Below are positions 1 through 14,049 of a DNA stretch of 39,358 nucleotides, in pieces. The DNA lies in the NCBI RefSeq assembly GCF_026393345.1, contig NZ_JAPLAI010000050.1, forward strand, positions 1 through 39,358, written 5' to 3'. The stretch comes from Microbacterium sp. GTDB taxonomy: Bacteria; Actinomycetota; Actinomycetes; Actinomycetales; Microbacteriaceae. The first letter of the stretch is position 1. Every line of letters starts with the position of its first letter. Under the pieces are notes generated by a model. That model ran no database searches. It had not been told where the DNA came from and saw only the letters and a program-made list of their open reading frames with translations. Position numbers and translations under genes: made by a program.

Positions 1-1301
<1,301 letters not shown>

Positions 1302-1346
1302 CAAAAAGTCCTTAAGAGTGGGGAAAACCGGGATTCCGGCATCCCC

Positions 1347-1352
1347 AGTCTA
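1347..1352 (-). promoter_or_regulatory. possible -10 box of typA
   Basis: On the minus strand this reads TAGACT (TANNNT type), about 45 bases upstream of the typA start. No convincing -35 box is visible, so this is a weak call. Confidence 0.35.
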
Positions 1353-1396
1353 TCGCTTTGCGGCTGCGAGGCCCCCGAGAGCGAGAGGAAGGTGCC

Positions 1397-1891
1397 TCAG
1401 GCTGCCGTGGAACCTGTCACGACGAACGTCGCGATGACCGCGGCCACAATGAGCACCGCGACCGCCACGAGCGCCGGCACGTCCCAGGAACGGGTGACCC
1501 GGCCGTCGCCGGCACCGCGTTCCCGCGCCGCCTCGAGGTCGTCGAGGAGGCGGTCGAGGTCCTTGATGGCGGGCGGCAGGCGTCTCCCCTGTTCTTGGGC
1601 GAGGCGCCCTCGCGCCGGACGGCCGGAAACGGGTCCACCGAAGCAGGTGACCCGGCGACCGTCCACGGTCGTGATCACGAGCTGGTAGCGCAGATCGATG
1701 TCCGCGACGGCGTTCCAGGCGATGCGGGTGCGGCGCAGCAGGTTCTGCACCGTGATGCCGTCCGCATCCGTCACCACCGCGGAGGCGAAGACCGTGACGT
1801 AGATGACCCAGAGCACGAGCAGCACCCAGGGGGCGAGGAGCAACAGCGAGACGACGCCCGCGCGAATCGTCGCATCCCCGAGCAGGATCAC
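1397..1891 (-). CDS. PH domain-containing membrane protein
   Basis: A protein of about 164 residues with two hydrophobic segments near the N-terminus (VSLLLLAPWVLLVLWVIYVT is one of them), then a bacterial PH-like module (ADGITVQNLLRRTRIAWNAV, then LVITTVDGRRVTCFGGP). A charged linker and a C-terminal membrane helix (ALVAVAVLIVAAVIATFVV) follow. This layout matches small actinobacterial PH-domain membrane proteins of unknown role. The GTG at 1889-1891 is used as start. The frame stays open upstream and still looks coding (TVYRSPSATVGFIGSAVVAV), so a non-standard start near 1957, overlapping the end of the upstream ATPase gene, is possible. Function cannot be given. Confidence 0.75.
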   Translation of the reverse strand: MILLGDATIRAGVVSLLLLAPWVLLVLWVIYVTVFASAVVTDADGITVQNLLRRTRIAWNAVADIDLRYQLVITTVDGRRVTCFGGPVSGRPARGRLAQEQGRRLPPAIKDLDRLLDDLEAARERGAGDGRVTRSWDVPALVAVAVLIVAAVIATFVVTGSTAA

Positions 1892-1953
1892 CGCGACGAC
1901 CGCCGAGCCGATGAACCCGACGGTCGCCGACGGCGACCGGTAGACCGTCCGTG

Positions 1954-3624
1954 TCAGAGCGCTCCTCCGAGCGGGATGGAGGCACCCGGAATGGCATCCA
2001 GCAGACGCCGGGTGTAGTCCTGGGCCGGGTTGGCGAAGATCTCGTCGACCGTGCCCTGCTCGACGACCTTTCCGCGTTCCATGACGCAGACCGTGTCGGC
2101 CACCACGCGGACGACCGCGAGGTCGTGCGTGATGAACAGGTAGGACAGGTCGAGCTCGGACTGGAGCTCGGCGAGCAGCTGCAGGATCTGGTCCTGCACC
2201 AGCACGTCGAGCGCCGAGACCGCCTCGTCGAGCACGACGATGTCGGGCTTGAGTGCGAGAGCACGGGCGACCGCGACGCGCTGCCGCTGACCGCCGGACA
2301 GCTCGCTCGGGTAGCGGGTGGCGAGGTCCTGCGGCAGCGAGACCTGGTCGAGCAGCTCCCGCACGCGGGCGCGACGCGACGCGCCGTCGCCGACCTTGTG
2401 GATGTGCAGCGGCTCCGCGATCGTGTTGCCGATGTTGCGCAGCGGATCGAGCGACCCGTACGGGTCCTGGAAGACCGGCTGCATCCGGCGACGGAGCGCG
2501 AACGCCTCAGCGTTCGAGATCTTTGCCACGTCGTGGCCGTCGACCTCGATGGAGCCACTCGTCGGCTCCTCGAGCTTCAGCACCATCTTGGCCACCGTCG
2601 ACTTGCCGGAGCCCGACTCGCCGACCAGCGCCAGCGTCTTGCCCTTCGGGATCTCGAACGACACCGCATCCACCGCACGGAATGGGATGCTGCGGAAGCC
2701 GCCCTGCCGGATCTTGTAGTCCTTGGTCAGCTCGGTGACGCGGATGGCGGGCGGGATGGCGGCGAGGTCCGCCGCGGTCTCGATGCCACGACTCTCGGCG
2801 CGGGCCTGGATTCGCTGGGAGGCGATCGAGGGGGCCGCCGCGACCAGCCGCTGGGTGTACGGGTGCTGCGGGTTCTGCAGGATCTCGCGGCTCGGACCGG
2901 ATTCGACGATCTCACCGTTCTGCATCACGACGATCGTGGAGGCGCGCTCGGCGGCGAGTCCCAGGTCGTGCGTGATGAGGAGCACCGACGTGCCCTTCTC
3001 CCGGGTGAGGCCCGCCATGTGGTCGAGGATGACCCGCTGCACCGTCACGTCGAGCGCACTTGTGGGCTCGTCGGCGATGAGCAGTTTCGGGTCGGCCGCC
3101 AGCCCGATCCCGATCAGGGCGCGCTGCCGCATCCCGCCGGAGAACTGATGCGGGTACTGGTGCAGTCGCTTCGCGGCGTCCGCGAGGCCGGCCTGCTCCA
3201 GCACCTCGACGGCGCGGGCGTTGACGGCCTGGCGGCCGGACGCGATGCCGTTCGCGCGCACGGCTTCCTTGACCTGGAAGCCGATCGACCACACCGGGTT
3301 GAGGTTCGACATCGGGTCCTGCGGGACGTAGCCGATGTCGCGACCGCGGACGCGTTCGATCTGCGACGCCGACAGCGTGGTGAGTTCCCGGCCGTCCAGC
3401 GTGATGCTGCCGTTGGTGACGTGCCCGGTGCCGGGAAGGAGATTCACGACGGCCGAGGCGGTCGTGGACTTACCCGACCCCGACTCCCCCACGATGGCGA
3501 CGGTCTCGCCGGGGAAGATGTCGAGGTTGATGCCGTGCAGCACCTCGCGGGAACCGTTCTGGGTGTCGAACGCCACCCGGAGGTCCCGGATGCTGAGCAA
3601 CGGAGTGGTCGCGGTGCCGCTCAT
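1954..3624 (-). CDS. peptide ABC transporter, fused double ATPase (DppD-DppF type)
   Basis: ATP-hydrolysing subunit of an oligopeptide/dipeptide importer, 556 residues, acting on the cytoplasmic face. Two complete ABC cassettes lie in tandem. The first has Walker A GESGSGKST at about 46-54 and the signature FSGGMRQR with ADEPTSALD. The second repeats GESGSGKST and has LSGGQRQR with LDEAVSALD. Each half carries an oligopeptide-transporter C-terminal extension (HPYTQRLVAAAP, DYTRRLLDAIPG). Most systems use two separate proteins (DppD and DppF); the fusion is common in actinobacteria. The ATG at 3622-3624 overlaps the stop of the permease gene by 4 bases (ATGA), which indicates translational coupling. 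Confidence 0.93.
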   Translation of the reverse strand: MSGTATTPLLSIRDLRVAFDTQNGSREVLHGINLDIFPGETVAIVGESGSGKSTTASAVVNLLPGTGHVTNGSITLDGRELTTLSASQIERVRGRDIGYVPQDPMSNLNPVWSIGFQVKEAVRANGIASGRQAVNARAVEVLEQAGLADAAKRLHQYPHQFSGGMRQRALIGIGLAADPKLLIADEPTSALDVTVQRVILDHMAGLTREKGTSVLLITHDLGLAAERASTIVVMQNGEIVESGPSREILQNPQHPYTQRLVAAAPSIASQRIQARAESRGIETAADLAAIPPAIRVTELTKDYKIRQGGFRSIPFRAVDAVSFEIPKGKTLALVGESGSGKSTVAKMVLKLEEPTSGSIEVDGHDVAKISNAEAFALRRRMQPVFQDPYGSLDPLRNIGNTIAEPLHIHKVGDGASRRARVRELLDQVSLPQDLATRYPSELSGGQRQRVAVARALALKPDIVVLDEAVSALDVLVQDQILQLLAELQSELDLSYLFITHDLAVVRVVADTVCVMERGKVVEQGTVDEIFANPAQDYTRRLLDAIPGASIPLGGAL

Positions 3625-4571
3625 CGGCGCGCCCTCGCTCTCGGGTCGAGGGCGTCTCGGATGAGTTCGCCCAGCAGGATGAAGGCAAGCACGGTGATCG
3701 TCAGCGCGAGCGAGGGCCAGATGAGGGCCATCGGTGCCGTGCGGAGCGATGTCTGGGCCTGGCTGATGTCGGCGCCCCAGCTCATGACGGACGAGCCGAG
3801 TCCCACGCCGAGGAATGCCAGGGTCGCTTCCGCGACGATCGCGGCCGCGAGGCTCAGGGTCGAGATGACGATGAGCGGCGCGATCGCGTTCGGCACGACG
3901 TGGTTCAAGAGCGTCCGGAACCGGCTGAGGCCCAGCGCGCGAGACGCCGTGACGAAGTCCGCCTGCCGTACCCGCAGGATCTCGGCTCGGACCACCCGGG
4001 CGGTGGACGCCCAGGCGAACCCGCCGATCGCGATCGCCAGCGTGAAGACGTTGCGGTAGTTGTAGAACACGCTCATCACGACCACGGCGGCCAGGATGTA
4101 CGGGATGGCGAAGAAGATGTCGCCGATGCGGGAGAGCACCGAGTCGAGCCAGCCGCCGTAGAACCCCGCGAGCGCCCCCATGACCAGGCCGATGACGGAC
4201 CCGATGAGGGTGGCCAGCACACCGACGGAGACCGAGGTGCGGGTACCCCACACGATGCGCGCCCAGATGTCGCAGCCCTGGAACGTGAACCCGAGCGGGT
4301 GGCCCGCCGCGGGACCGCCGTTGCTGTTGGCGAGCTGGCAGTCGCTGTTGGGCGCGGTCTGCGTGAACAGGATCGGGAACAGCGCCATGATCAGCACCAC
4401 GAAGACGACGGCGAGCGAGATCCAGAACGTCGGGCGCTTGCGGAGGTCCCGCCAGGCGTCACGCCAGAGGCTCGCCGGCTTCTCGTCGCCGACCTTCACG
4501 GCGTCCACCGTGACGACCGCATCCTTCACGGGTGCGACGTAGTGCGTGGAACGTTCAGCGTTACTTGACAT
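3621..4571 (-). CDS. peptide ABC transporter permease (DppC type)
   Basis: Inner-membrane permease of 316 residues. It has a cytoplasmic N-terminal stretch of about 45 residues, a first membrane helix (ISLAVVFVVLIMALFPILF), an extracytoplasmic loop containing two Cys residues, and then the BPD_transp_1 domain. The EAA loop is seen as ASRALGLSRFRTLLNHVVPN. The order permease B, permease C, fused ATPase on the minus strand is the standard Dpp/Opp arrangement. Its start overlaps the end of the upstream permease gene by 11 bases and its end overlaps the ATPase start by 4. Peptide specificity is inferred from the family only. Confidence 0.93.
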   Translation of the reverse strand: MSSNAERSTHYVAPVKDAVVTVDAVKVGDEKPASLWRDAWRDLRKRPTFWISLAVVFVVLIMALFPILFTQTAPNSDCQLANSNGGPAAGHPLGFTFQGCDIWARIVWGTRTSVSVGVLATLIGSVIGLVMGALAGFYGGWLDSVLSRIGDIFFAIPYILAAVVVMSVFYNYRNVFTLAIAIGGFAWASTARVVRAEILRVRQADFVTASRALGLSRFRTLLNHVVPNAIAPLIVISTLSLAAAIVAEATLAFLGVGLGSSVMSWGADISQAQTSLRTAPMALIWPSLALTITVLAFILLGELIRDALDPRARARR

Positions 4572-5496
4572 AGCGGATCCTCGGGTCGAGCAGACCGTAG
4601 AGCAGGTCGACGAGGAGGTTGACCAGCACGTACAGGATGACGAACACGGTCACGAACGAGACGATGGTCGGTCCCTCGTGGCGCAGCGTCGCCTGGAACA
4701 GGGTGTTGCCGACACCGGGCACGTTGAAGATCGCCTCGGTGACGGTCGCGCCGACGAGCAGGACGCCGAAGTTCGTCGCGGAGTTGGTGATGACCGGGAT
4801 GAGGGAGTTGCGGAGCACGTGCACGGGGATGACGCGGCGTCGCGGCAGGCCCTTGCTGTATGCGGTGCGGACCCAGTCCTGGTTGAGCGTGTCGATGACC
4901 GAACCACGCATGAGCCGCATACTCGTGGCGTAAAGACTCAGGCCCAGCACGATGGCGGGCAACCACAGATCACCCCAGCCGTTCTGCGATCCCACGGTCG
5001 GCTTGAACCAGCCCCATTGGATGGCGAGGAAGTACTGCGCGAGGAAGGCGAGGACGAAGATCGGCAGGGCGACGAAGATCAGCGAGACGACGAGCATCGC
5101 GTTGTCGAAGATCTTGCCCTTCCGGAGGGCCGAGATCGTGCCGATGATGATCGCGAGGATGAACTCGATCGCGATGGCCATGACGGCCAGACGCCCCGTG
5201 ACCGGGAGGGTGCGCGCGACAACATCGTTCACGGACTGGCCGGAGAACGTCTGCCCCATGTCGCCCTGGAAGATCCCGAGCAGGTAGTAGAAGTACTGCA
5301 CGATGAAGGGCTGGTCGAGGTGGTACTGCGCCTCGAGGGCCGCAACAACCGCCGGGTTCGGGGTCTTGTCGCCGAACAACGCCAGGATCGGGTTGCCCGG
5401 CATGGCGAACACCAGAGCGTAGATGAGCAGCGTGGACCCCAGAAAGACCGGGATGAGCTGCAGGATGCGTCTGAGGATGTAACCGAGCATCCTCAC
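4561..5496 (-). CDS. peptide ABC transporter permease (DppB type)
   Basis: Integral membrane permease of 311 residues, the partner of the DppC-type protein. It starts MRMLGYILRRILQLIPVFLG, the typical DppB/OppB opening with a first helix, followed by the segment AMPGNPILALFGDKTPNPAV. The EAA loop reads RTAYSKGLPRRRVIPVHVLR, and five further membrane helices can be followed to the C-terminal LLYGLLDPRIRYVK. The family length is about 305-340, so it is complete. It lies 159 bases downstream of the binding-protein gene, with a hairpin in the gap. Confidence 0.93.
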   Translation of the reverse strand: MRMLGYILRRILQLIPVFLGSTLLIYALVFAMPGNPILALFGDKTPNPAVVAALEAQYHLDQPFIVQYFYYLLGIFQGDMGQTFSGQSVNDVVARTLPVTGRLAVMAIAIEFILAIIIGTISALRKGKIFDNAMLVVSLIFVALPIFVLAFLAQYFLAIQWGWFKPTVGSQNGWGDLWLPAIVLGLSLYATSMRLMRGSVIDTLNQDWVRTAYSKGLPRRRVIPVHVLRNSLIPVITNSATNFGVLLVGATVTEAIFNVPGVGNTLFQATLRHEGPTIVSFVTVFVILYVLVNLLVDLLYGLLDPRIRYVK

Positions 5497-5603
5497 TCCC
5501 TCCGATTACGGGATGTGTGCGTCCGCGCGATCGGCGCGGACGGACATCCGTTGAGAGCATCGTGCCGTGTGTTCGACGCGGACGCGAGCTTTACATGGAC
5601 AAG

Positions 5604-5639
5604 CCGCGAGGCGGTGACGTGACCGTCACCGCCTCGCGG
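5604..5639 (-). terminator. strong hairpin between binding-protein and permease genes
   Basis: A perfect 15-bp inverted repeat (arm CCGCGAGGCGGTGAC, 5604-5618 and 5625-5639) with a 6-base loop lies 17 bases past the stop of the binding-protein gene. No T-run follows, so it is either a partial terminator or a 3'-end stabiliser that keeps the binding-protein mRNA more abundant than the permease/ATPase mRNA. Such hairpins are known from other ABC importer operons. Confidence 0.7.
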
Positions 5640-5655
5640 GAGCGACCGAAGGGTT

Positions 5656-7266
5656 TCAGCCCTTGGTGATCGCGTAGTACAGCGGAACCGAGTTCCAGCC
5701 GAACTGGACGTTATCGACCGTGTCGGCGAAGCCGCCGTTGACGTTCGAGTACCAGAGCGGGATGGCCGGCAGGTCCTGCAGCAGGATCTCCTGCGCGGCC
5801 TGGAAGTCCGCGTTGGCCTCTTCCGGGTCGGTGCTGGAGATGCCCTGGCTCAGGAGCTCGTCGAACTCGGGGTTCGAGTAGTCACCGTCGTTCGATCCGG
5901 CGTTGGTCGCGTAGATCGGTCCGAGGAAGTTGTACAGGCCCGGGTAGTCGGCCTGCCAACCGGTGCGGAACGCGGTCTGGATCGTGCGGTTGGTGATGTC
6001 GGTACGCAGCGAGGCGAAGTCGACGTACGGGGCGCCCGACGCGTCGATGCCCAGCGTGTTCTTGATCGAGTTGGTGACCGCGTCGACCCACGTCTGGTGG
6101 CCGCCGTCGGAGTTGTACGCGATCTGGAACGCACCGCTCCACGGGGAGATGGCGTCGGCCTGAGCCCACAGCGCCTTGGCCTCGTCGGGGTCGTACGAGA
6201 GCACCTCGGCGCCCTCGAGCGAGTCCGACCAGCCGTCGATCACCGGGGAGGTGAAGTCGCTGGCGGGGGTACGGGTGCCCTGGAAGACGGTCTCGGTGAT
6301 CTCTTCGCGGTTGATCGCCATCGACAGCGCCTGGCGGCGCAGCTGACCCTCTTCGCCCGAGAAGTGCGGAGCAGTCTGCGGGATGGTGAAGGACTGGAAG
6401 ATGGCGGCCGGCTGGTTGACCGAACGGTCGCCCAGGTCCGACTCGTAGGTGGCGAGGGCGGCGTCGGGGATCGCGTCCAGGACGTCGAGGTTGCCGGCGA
6501 GGAGGTCGGCGTAGGCCGCATCCTGCGAGGCGTAGAAGACGATGTCGAGACCGTCGTTCTGAGCCTTGCGGCCGCCGTCGTAGTCCTCGTTCTTGACGAG
6601 GCTGATCTCGACGTCGTGCTGCCACGCGTCGTCGCCGGCCAGCTTGTACGGGCCGTTGCCGATCGGGTTCTCGCCGAACGCGTCCATGTCATCGAACGCG
6701 GCATCGGGGAGCGGGTAGAACGCAGAGTAACCCAGGCGCAGCGCGAAGTCGGAGGCCGGCTTGTTCAGCGAGATGGTGAAGGTGTAGTCGTCGACCTGCT
6801 CGAGACCGGTCAGCTCCGAGTCCTCGTCATAGCTGAAGCCTTCGATGTCCTCGAAGAAGTAGCTGTTGAGCTGCTCGTTGGAGGCCAGTGCGCCGTAGTT
6901 CCACGCCTTGATGAAGTTGTCCGCCGTGACCTCTTCGCCGTCGGAGAACTTCTGGCCCTCCTTGAGCTTGACGGTGAGGTGCTGCGGGTCCTCGGTCGTG
7001 ATCTCCTCGGCGACGTCGTTGACGGGGGCGCCGTCGGCGTCGTAGTAGACGAGGCCCGCGAAGATCTCGTCGATGATCTTGCCGCCACCGGTCTCGTTGG
7101 TGTTGGTGGGGATCAGCGGGTTCTGCGGCTCGGAGCCGTTCGCGGTGATGGTGCCGCCGGCGCTGCCGGACGAGTCGGACGACCCGCTACCGGCGCAGCC
7201 GGCCAGAGCGAGCGAACCCGCTCCCACCAGTGCGATGCTCGCGAGCGCGATCTTTGTGCGCTTCAC
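5656..7266 (-). CDS. peptide ABC transporter substrate-binding lipoprotein
   Basis: Extracytoplasmic peptide-binding protein of the SBP_bac_5 (DppA/OppA) family, 536 residues. It begins with a lipoprotein signal peptide (MKRTKIALASIALVGAGSLA) and the lipobox LAGC with Cys24. A Ser/Gly-rich linker and the binding domain follow. Family features include the early NGSEPQNPLIP segment, LTVKLKEGQKFSDGEEVTAD, and the QAAQEILLQDLPAIPLWY block near the C-terminus, so it appears full length. An AGGAGG ribosome-binding site lies 6-7 bases before the ATG. It is the first gene of the importer operon and probably the most strongly expressed. Confidence 0.95.
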   Translation of the reverse strand: MKRTKIALASIALVGAGSLALAGCAGSGSSDSSGSAGGTITANGSEPQNPLIPTNTNETGGGKIIDEIFAGLVYYDADGAPVNDVAEEITTEDPQHLTVKLKEGQKFSDGEEVTADNFIKAWNYGALASNEQLNSYFFEDIEGFSYDEDSELTGLEQVDDYTFTISLNKPASDFALRLGYSAFYPLPDAAFDDMDAFGENPIGNGPYKLAGDDAWQHDVEISLVKNEDYDGGRKAQNDGLDIVFYASQDAAYADLLAGNLDVLDAIPDAALATYESDLGDRSVNQPAAIFQSFTIPQTAPHFSGEEGQLRRQALSMAINREEITETVFQGTRTPASDFTSPVIDGWSDSLEGAEVLSYDPDEAKALWAQADAISPWSGAFQIAYNSDGGHQTWVDAVTNSIKNTLGIDASGAPYVDFASLRTDITNRTIQTAFRTGWQADYPGLYNFLGPIYATNAGSNDGDYSNPEFDELLSQGISSTDPEEANADFQAAQEILLQDLPAIPLWYSNVNGGFADTVDNVQFGWNSVPLYYAITKG

Positions 7267-7539
7267 ATTTCCTCCTGTGCAAGGGGTTGTGCGACCATGC
7301 CCATGCGCAGAGCAGGGCAGGTCACGGATACCAGAACACTAAGCACCCCACCCCGCGTGGTCAAAATACGTGAGCGAACCGTGACACTTCTCTCATTTAC
7401 CTCGGAACAGGTGAAGCATTCTGCTCAGCATTCCGAGCCATGTTCAGCCAAGGTCGGGCGACATGCTGAGCCTCGGTGCCACCGCATCCGGAATCGGGTC
7501 CCAGGTCGCGCGGCGGCAGCGTATGCGAGGCTGTGAGCT
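7267..7539. other. intergenic region between importer operon and CPBP gene
   Basis: Contains the importer promoter and, closer to the CPBP gene, a 9-bp inverted repeat GCTCAGCAT (7423-7431) / ATGCTGAGC (7463-7471) separated by 31 bases. No gene is visible. Confidence 0.5.
7336..7364 (-). promoter_or_regulatory. promoter of the peptide importer operon
   Basis: On the minus strand a -35 box TTGACC (7359-7364) is followed after exactly 17 bases by a -10 box TAGTGT (7336-7341). It lies about 70 bases upstream of the binding-protein start, and the spacing is that of a primary-sigma promoter. Confidence 0.65.
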
Positions 7540-8337
7540 GTGATTCGCGCCTTCGATCCTCCTCGCGCGGTCGGTGCTGCCCGCGTCCGGTTCGGGTGGG
7601 AGATCGTGCTCGTGCTGGCGGTGTCAGTCGGCCAGTCCGCGCTGTATTCGCTGCTGTCGCTCGTGCGGTCGCTGCAGCGCGCGCTGATGGAGCAGGCCGC
7701 GATCGGGCAGCAGCAGACGCAGCTGAACCCGACGCGCGACACCGCGGCGTTCTGGGATGCCCTGTACCAGTTCCTCTCGCTGTTCTTCGGGCTCGCGACC
7801 GTTGCGCTCGTGGTGTATCTGCTGTGGGAGCCCGGCGTGAACGCGCTGCGGCGGATCGGGCTGGATTTCCGCCGGTTCGGTGGCGACGCGGGCCGGGGTG
7901 TGCTCCTCCTCGCGGTCATCGGGATTCCCGGCCTCGCCCTGTACGTGGCAGGGCGGCTGCTGGGCGTGACGCTGCAGGTGTCCGCATCCCCGCTGGATGC
8001 GGCCTGGTACACCGTGCCGCTGCTCGTGCTCGCGGCGGTCCGGGCGGGGCTGACCGAGGAGGTGATCTTCCTCGGGTACCTGTTCGACCGGCTGCGCCGG
8101 CTCGGGTGGGGATGGTGGACGATCATCCTCGCCACCGCGGGCCTGCGGGCGGCGTACCACGCCTACCAGGGGTTCGGTTCGATCGTCGGGAACTTCGCGA
8201 TGGGCGTCGTGTTCGGCTGGTGCTACCGGCGCTGGGGCCGGGTGATGCCGCTCGTCGTCGCGCACATCCTCATCGACGTCATCGCGTTCGTGGGTTATCC
8301 GCTCGCCGTGACGTGGTGGCCCGGCGTCTTCGGCTGA
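7540..8337 (+). CDS. CPBP family intramembrane metalloprotease
   Basis: Predicted membrane protease of the CAAX/CPBP (ABI) family, 265 residues with about seven hydrophobic segments. The diagnostic residues are the Glu pair in LTEEVIFLGYLFDRL (E173-E174), the His in YHAYQG (H207), and a second His in VVAHILIDV (about 242). These form the metal or catalytic site in the family. It starts at GTG 7540 and reads in the opposite direction to the importer operon. The 200-base gap after it holds a palindrome. The substrate is unknown; bacterial members are linked to peptide maturation, bacteriocin immunity or regulation, none of which the context supports specifically. Confidence 0.88.
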   Translation: MIRAFDPPRAVGAARVRFGWEIVLVLAVSVGQSALYSLLSLVRSLQRALMEQAAIGQQQTQLNPTRDTAAFWDALYQFLSLFFGLATVALVVYLLWEPGVNALRRIGLDFRRFGGDAGRGVLLLAVIGIPGLALYVAGRLLGVTLQVSASPLDAAWYTVPLLVLAAVRAGLTEEVIFLGYLFDRLRRLGWGWWTIILATAGLRAAYHAYQGFGSIVGNFAMGVVFGWCYRRWGRVMPLVVAHILIDVIAFVGYPLAVTWWPGVFG

Positions 8338-8356
8338 CCCGCTCTCTTTCTGACCG

Positions 8357-8423
8357 CGAGATGGGTTCTGGGCCCCGAGACCCAGGGTAAACCCCACGGT
8401 TTCGGGGCCCAGACCCCATCTCG
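8357..8423. repeat. palindrome A1, complete
   Basis: Two 24-base arms (8357-8380 and 8400-8423) pair with two mismatches around a 19-base loop holding GGGTAAACCCCAC. Each arm carries the core CTGGGCCCCGA or its complement. It lies between the CPBP gene and the AbiEi-like gene. A partial second copy with the same arm and an inverted loop follows that gene (9510-9548). RNA from either strand would form a very stable hairpin, so it may also terminate transcription of the CPBP gene. Confidence 0.85.
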
Positions 8424-9373
8424 GCGTCGGGGCGAGGAGGACTCAACCCTTCCTCCCCAGCTGACGGATGCAGATGCCGTGTCCACAGCATCCGGGAACG
8501 CCCGCGATAACTCGCCGAGAGCGACGAGCGTCACGGCATGGCCTCCCCTGCATCCGTCAACGTCCGCCCCTTGTCCTCACCCATCCCGCTCCTGCGGACC
8601 AGACAGATCGTGCACCCGGAACGGGCTCTCACGCGCGGAGAGCTCGTGCTTGTCCGCCGCGGCGTCTACGCGCCCGCGGACTCCTGGCGGGAGTGTGCTC
8701 CGTGGGACCGCTACCTCGCCCGGGTCTACGCCACCGCGCTGCTGTACCCGGACGCGGTGTTCTGTCACGACTCCGCTGCGGCGCTCCTGGGGCTCCCCGT
8801 CTTCGGTGATCCCCTGGCGGTGCACGTGCTCCAGGATCCGGCAGTCACGGCCGGATCGATCGGCGGTGTGCGCATTCACGCCACGAGCGTGCCGCGCGAG
8901 GTCACCGAGTTCGACGGCATCGGAACGACGACGCCTGCGGAGACGGCGGTCGATCTCGCCCGGACACGTCAGCCGGCCCTCGCTCTCGCCGTCGCTGATG
9001 CCGTGTTGCGCACGGATCCCGATATGACTGTCGAGCGGCTCGTCGCGACGAACGAGTCCCGGGGTTCCAGCCGCGGGCGCCGCCAGGCTCGGTGGGCGCT
9101 GCATCGAGCGACACCGCTGGCCGAGTCGACGCTCGAATCCGTCAGCCGCGCCGCGATCGAGTGGCTTGGATTCCCCGACCCGGTGCTGCAGCAGTGGTTC
9201 ACGAGTCGGAGTGGCGAGCGCGACCGCGCCGACATGTGGTGGCCGGAGGACAAGGTCGCCGGTGAGGCCGACGGCGATCTGAAGTACGACGGGCGCTTCG
9301 GTGACCCCGTGACGCTGCTGCGCGCACGTCGTCGCCGCGACGGCCGGCTACGCGAGCACGTTCGCAGTGTCAG

Positions 9374-12423
<3,050 letters not shown>

Positions 12424-12427
<4 letters not shown>

Positions 12428-12810
12428 GACGCCGCCCCGGTGAGCGCGACGTACGCGGCGCGGTCGAGGAGTCCGCCCGGCAGGTCGGCGTCGAGTTCGA
12501 CCTTGACGAGCCACGCGGCGCCGTACGGGTCGGCGTTCACGAGCGACGGGTCGGCGTCCACGTTGCCGTTGACCTCGAGGACCCGGCCGGAGACCGGCGC
12601 GTACAGCTCGCCCACGGACTTGGTGGATTCGATCTCGCCGCACACCTGGCCGGCGGTGAGGGCACCGCCCTGCGCGGGGAGCTCGACGAAGACGACGTCG
12701 CCCAGCTGCTCAGCGGCGTAGTCGGTGACCCCGAAGGTCACGACGGCACCGTCGACGTGGAGCCACTCGTGTTCGGCGGTGTAGAGCAGTGTGTCGCGGT
12801 CGAGGGTCAT
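12424..12810 (-). CDS. gcvH: glycine cleavage system H protein
   Basis: Lipoyl carrier of the glycine cleavage system, 128 residues. The lipoylated lysine is K64 in [17 protein letters not shown], and the N-terminal [20 protein letters not shown] is typical. It shuttles the aminomethyl group from GcvP to GcvT. The ATG overlaps the gcvT stop (ATGA) and the stop overlaps the gcvP start (GTGA), so all three genes are translationally coupled. Confidence 0.97.
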
Positions 12811-14009
12811 TTCTTCCTCCGGTAGAAGGGCAACGGGGTGACGGTGGCGGGGATGCGGGTGCCGCGGACATCGATCTGCAGCACGGTGCCGGATGCGGAT
12901 GCGTCCGGGGAGACGTAGGCCATCGCGATCGGGTGGCCGAGGGTGGGGCTGAGCGCGCCGCTGGTGATCTCGCCGACGCGGGTGTCGCCGTCGTACACGG
13001 CGTAGCCGGCGCGGCCCGCGCGCTTGCCCTCGGCCACGAGCCCGACCAGCACCGGCGCGGTCTCCTCCGGATCGACACCGACCTTGCCGACGAAGGCGGG
13101 TTTGTCGGTGGCGACCGAGCGACCGAGGCCCGCCTGGGCCGGCCGCACATCGAGCCCGAGTTCGTGGCCGTAGAGCGGCATCCCGGCCTCGAGCCGCAGC
13201 GTGTCGCGGGCAGCGAGGCCGGCCGGGACGAGACCGAGCGGCGTGCCGGTCTCGAGCAGCGCGTCCCACAGTTCGACCGCACGGCGGTTCGGGACGAGCA
13301 GTTCGAACCCGTCCTCGCCGGTGTACCCGGTGCGGGCGATGATGAGCGGATCTCCGCGGAAGGACGCGGCAGCCCAGGCGTAATATCCGAGCTCGGCAAG
13401 CGAGGGCTCGGCTGCGCTGATGGATGCGGTGGCTTCCAGGATGGCTCGGGCTCGGGGACCCTGCACGGCGATGAGGGCGAACTGGTCGGAGACGTCCTCG
13501 ACGGCGGCGGTCCCGGAGACGCCGGGGATGTGGACGAAGGAGGTCCCGCTCACGTCGGCCGGCGGCTCGGCGAGGAACGACGCCACGACCGGTGCCCGCG
13601 GTGCGCGCTCGGCGAGCGCCGCAGCCACCGCCTCCCGGTTGCCGGCGTTCGCGATGACCAAGAAGTAGTCCTTGCCCGTGCGGTAGACGATGACGTCGTC
13701 GATGATGCCGCCGTCGTCTGCCAGTACGAGCGAGTATTTCGCCTTGCCCACCGGCATTGTGGACAGGCGGCCCGCGAGGGCGTAGTCGAGGAAGGCAGCG
13801 GCATCCGGTCCCGTCACCAGGAACTCGGCCATGTGGGAGATGTCGAACAGGCCCGCGGCGGTGCGCACGGCGTGGTGTTCGGCGAGGTCTGATGTGTAGC
13901 GGACAGGCATTTCCCACCCGCCGAAATCGGTGAACGAGGCACCGAGCGCTTCATGGCGTGGGCGCAGCACAGTGGAGCGGGGTGGTGCGGTGGAGCGGGG
14001 ATCGGACAT
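12807..14009 (-). CDS. gcvT: aminomethyltransferase, T-protein
   Basis: Tetrahydrofolate-dependent T-protein, 400 residues, which releases ammonia and forms 5,10-methylene-THF from the GcvH-bound aminomethyl group. Recognised segments are [20 protein letters not shown] near the N-terminus, FDISHMAEF, and [17 protein letters not shown] in the central folate-binding fold; the GcvT C-terminal barrel carries [12 protein letters not shown]. Length and ends match the family. The ATG at 14007-14009 follows a GGGAGA ribosome-binding site and sits directly behind the glycine riboswitch. Confidence 0.97.
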   Translation of the reverse strand: MSDPRSTAPPRSTVLRPRHEALGASFTDFGGWEMPVRYTSDLAEHHAVRTAAGLFDISHMAEFLVTGPDAAAFLDYALAGRLSTMPVGKAKYSLVLADDGGIIDDVIVYRTGKDYFLVIANAGNREAVAAALAERAPRAPVVASFLAEPPADVSGTSFVHIPGVSGTAAVEDVSDQFALIAVQGPRARAILEATASISAAEPSLAELGYYAWAAASFRGDPLIIARTGYTGEDGFELLVPNRRAVELWDALLETGTPLGLVPAGLAARDTLRLEAGMPLYGHELGLDVRPAQAGLGRSVATDKPAFVGKVGVDPEETAPVLVGLVAEGKRAGRAGYAVYDGDTRVGEITSGALSPTLGHPIAMAYVSPDASASGTVLQIDVRGTRIPATVTPLPFYRRKK

Positions 14010-14049
14010 GAGTTCTCCCGAATCGGGCGGACGCGTGGCGTCCGGTGAA

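Noticed and set aside
7423..7471. 9-bp inverted repeat GCTCAGCAT/ATGCTGAGC as an operator
   Set aside because: The 31-base gap and short arms make chance likely; it is mentioned only in the intergenic note.
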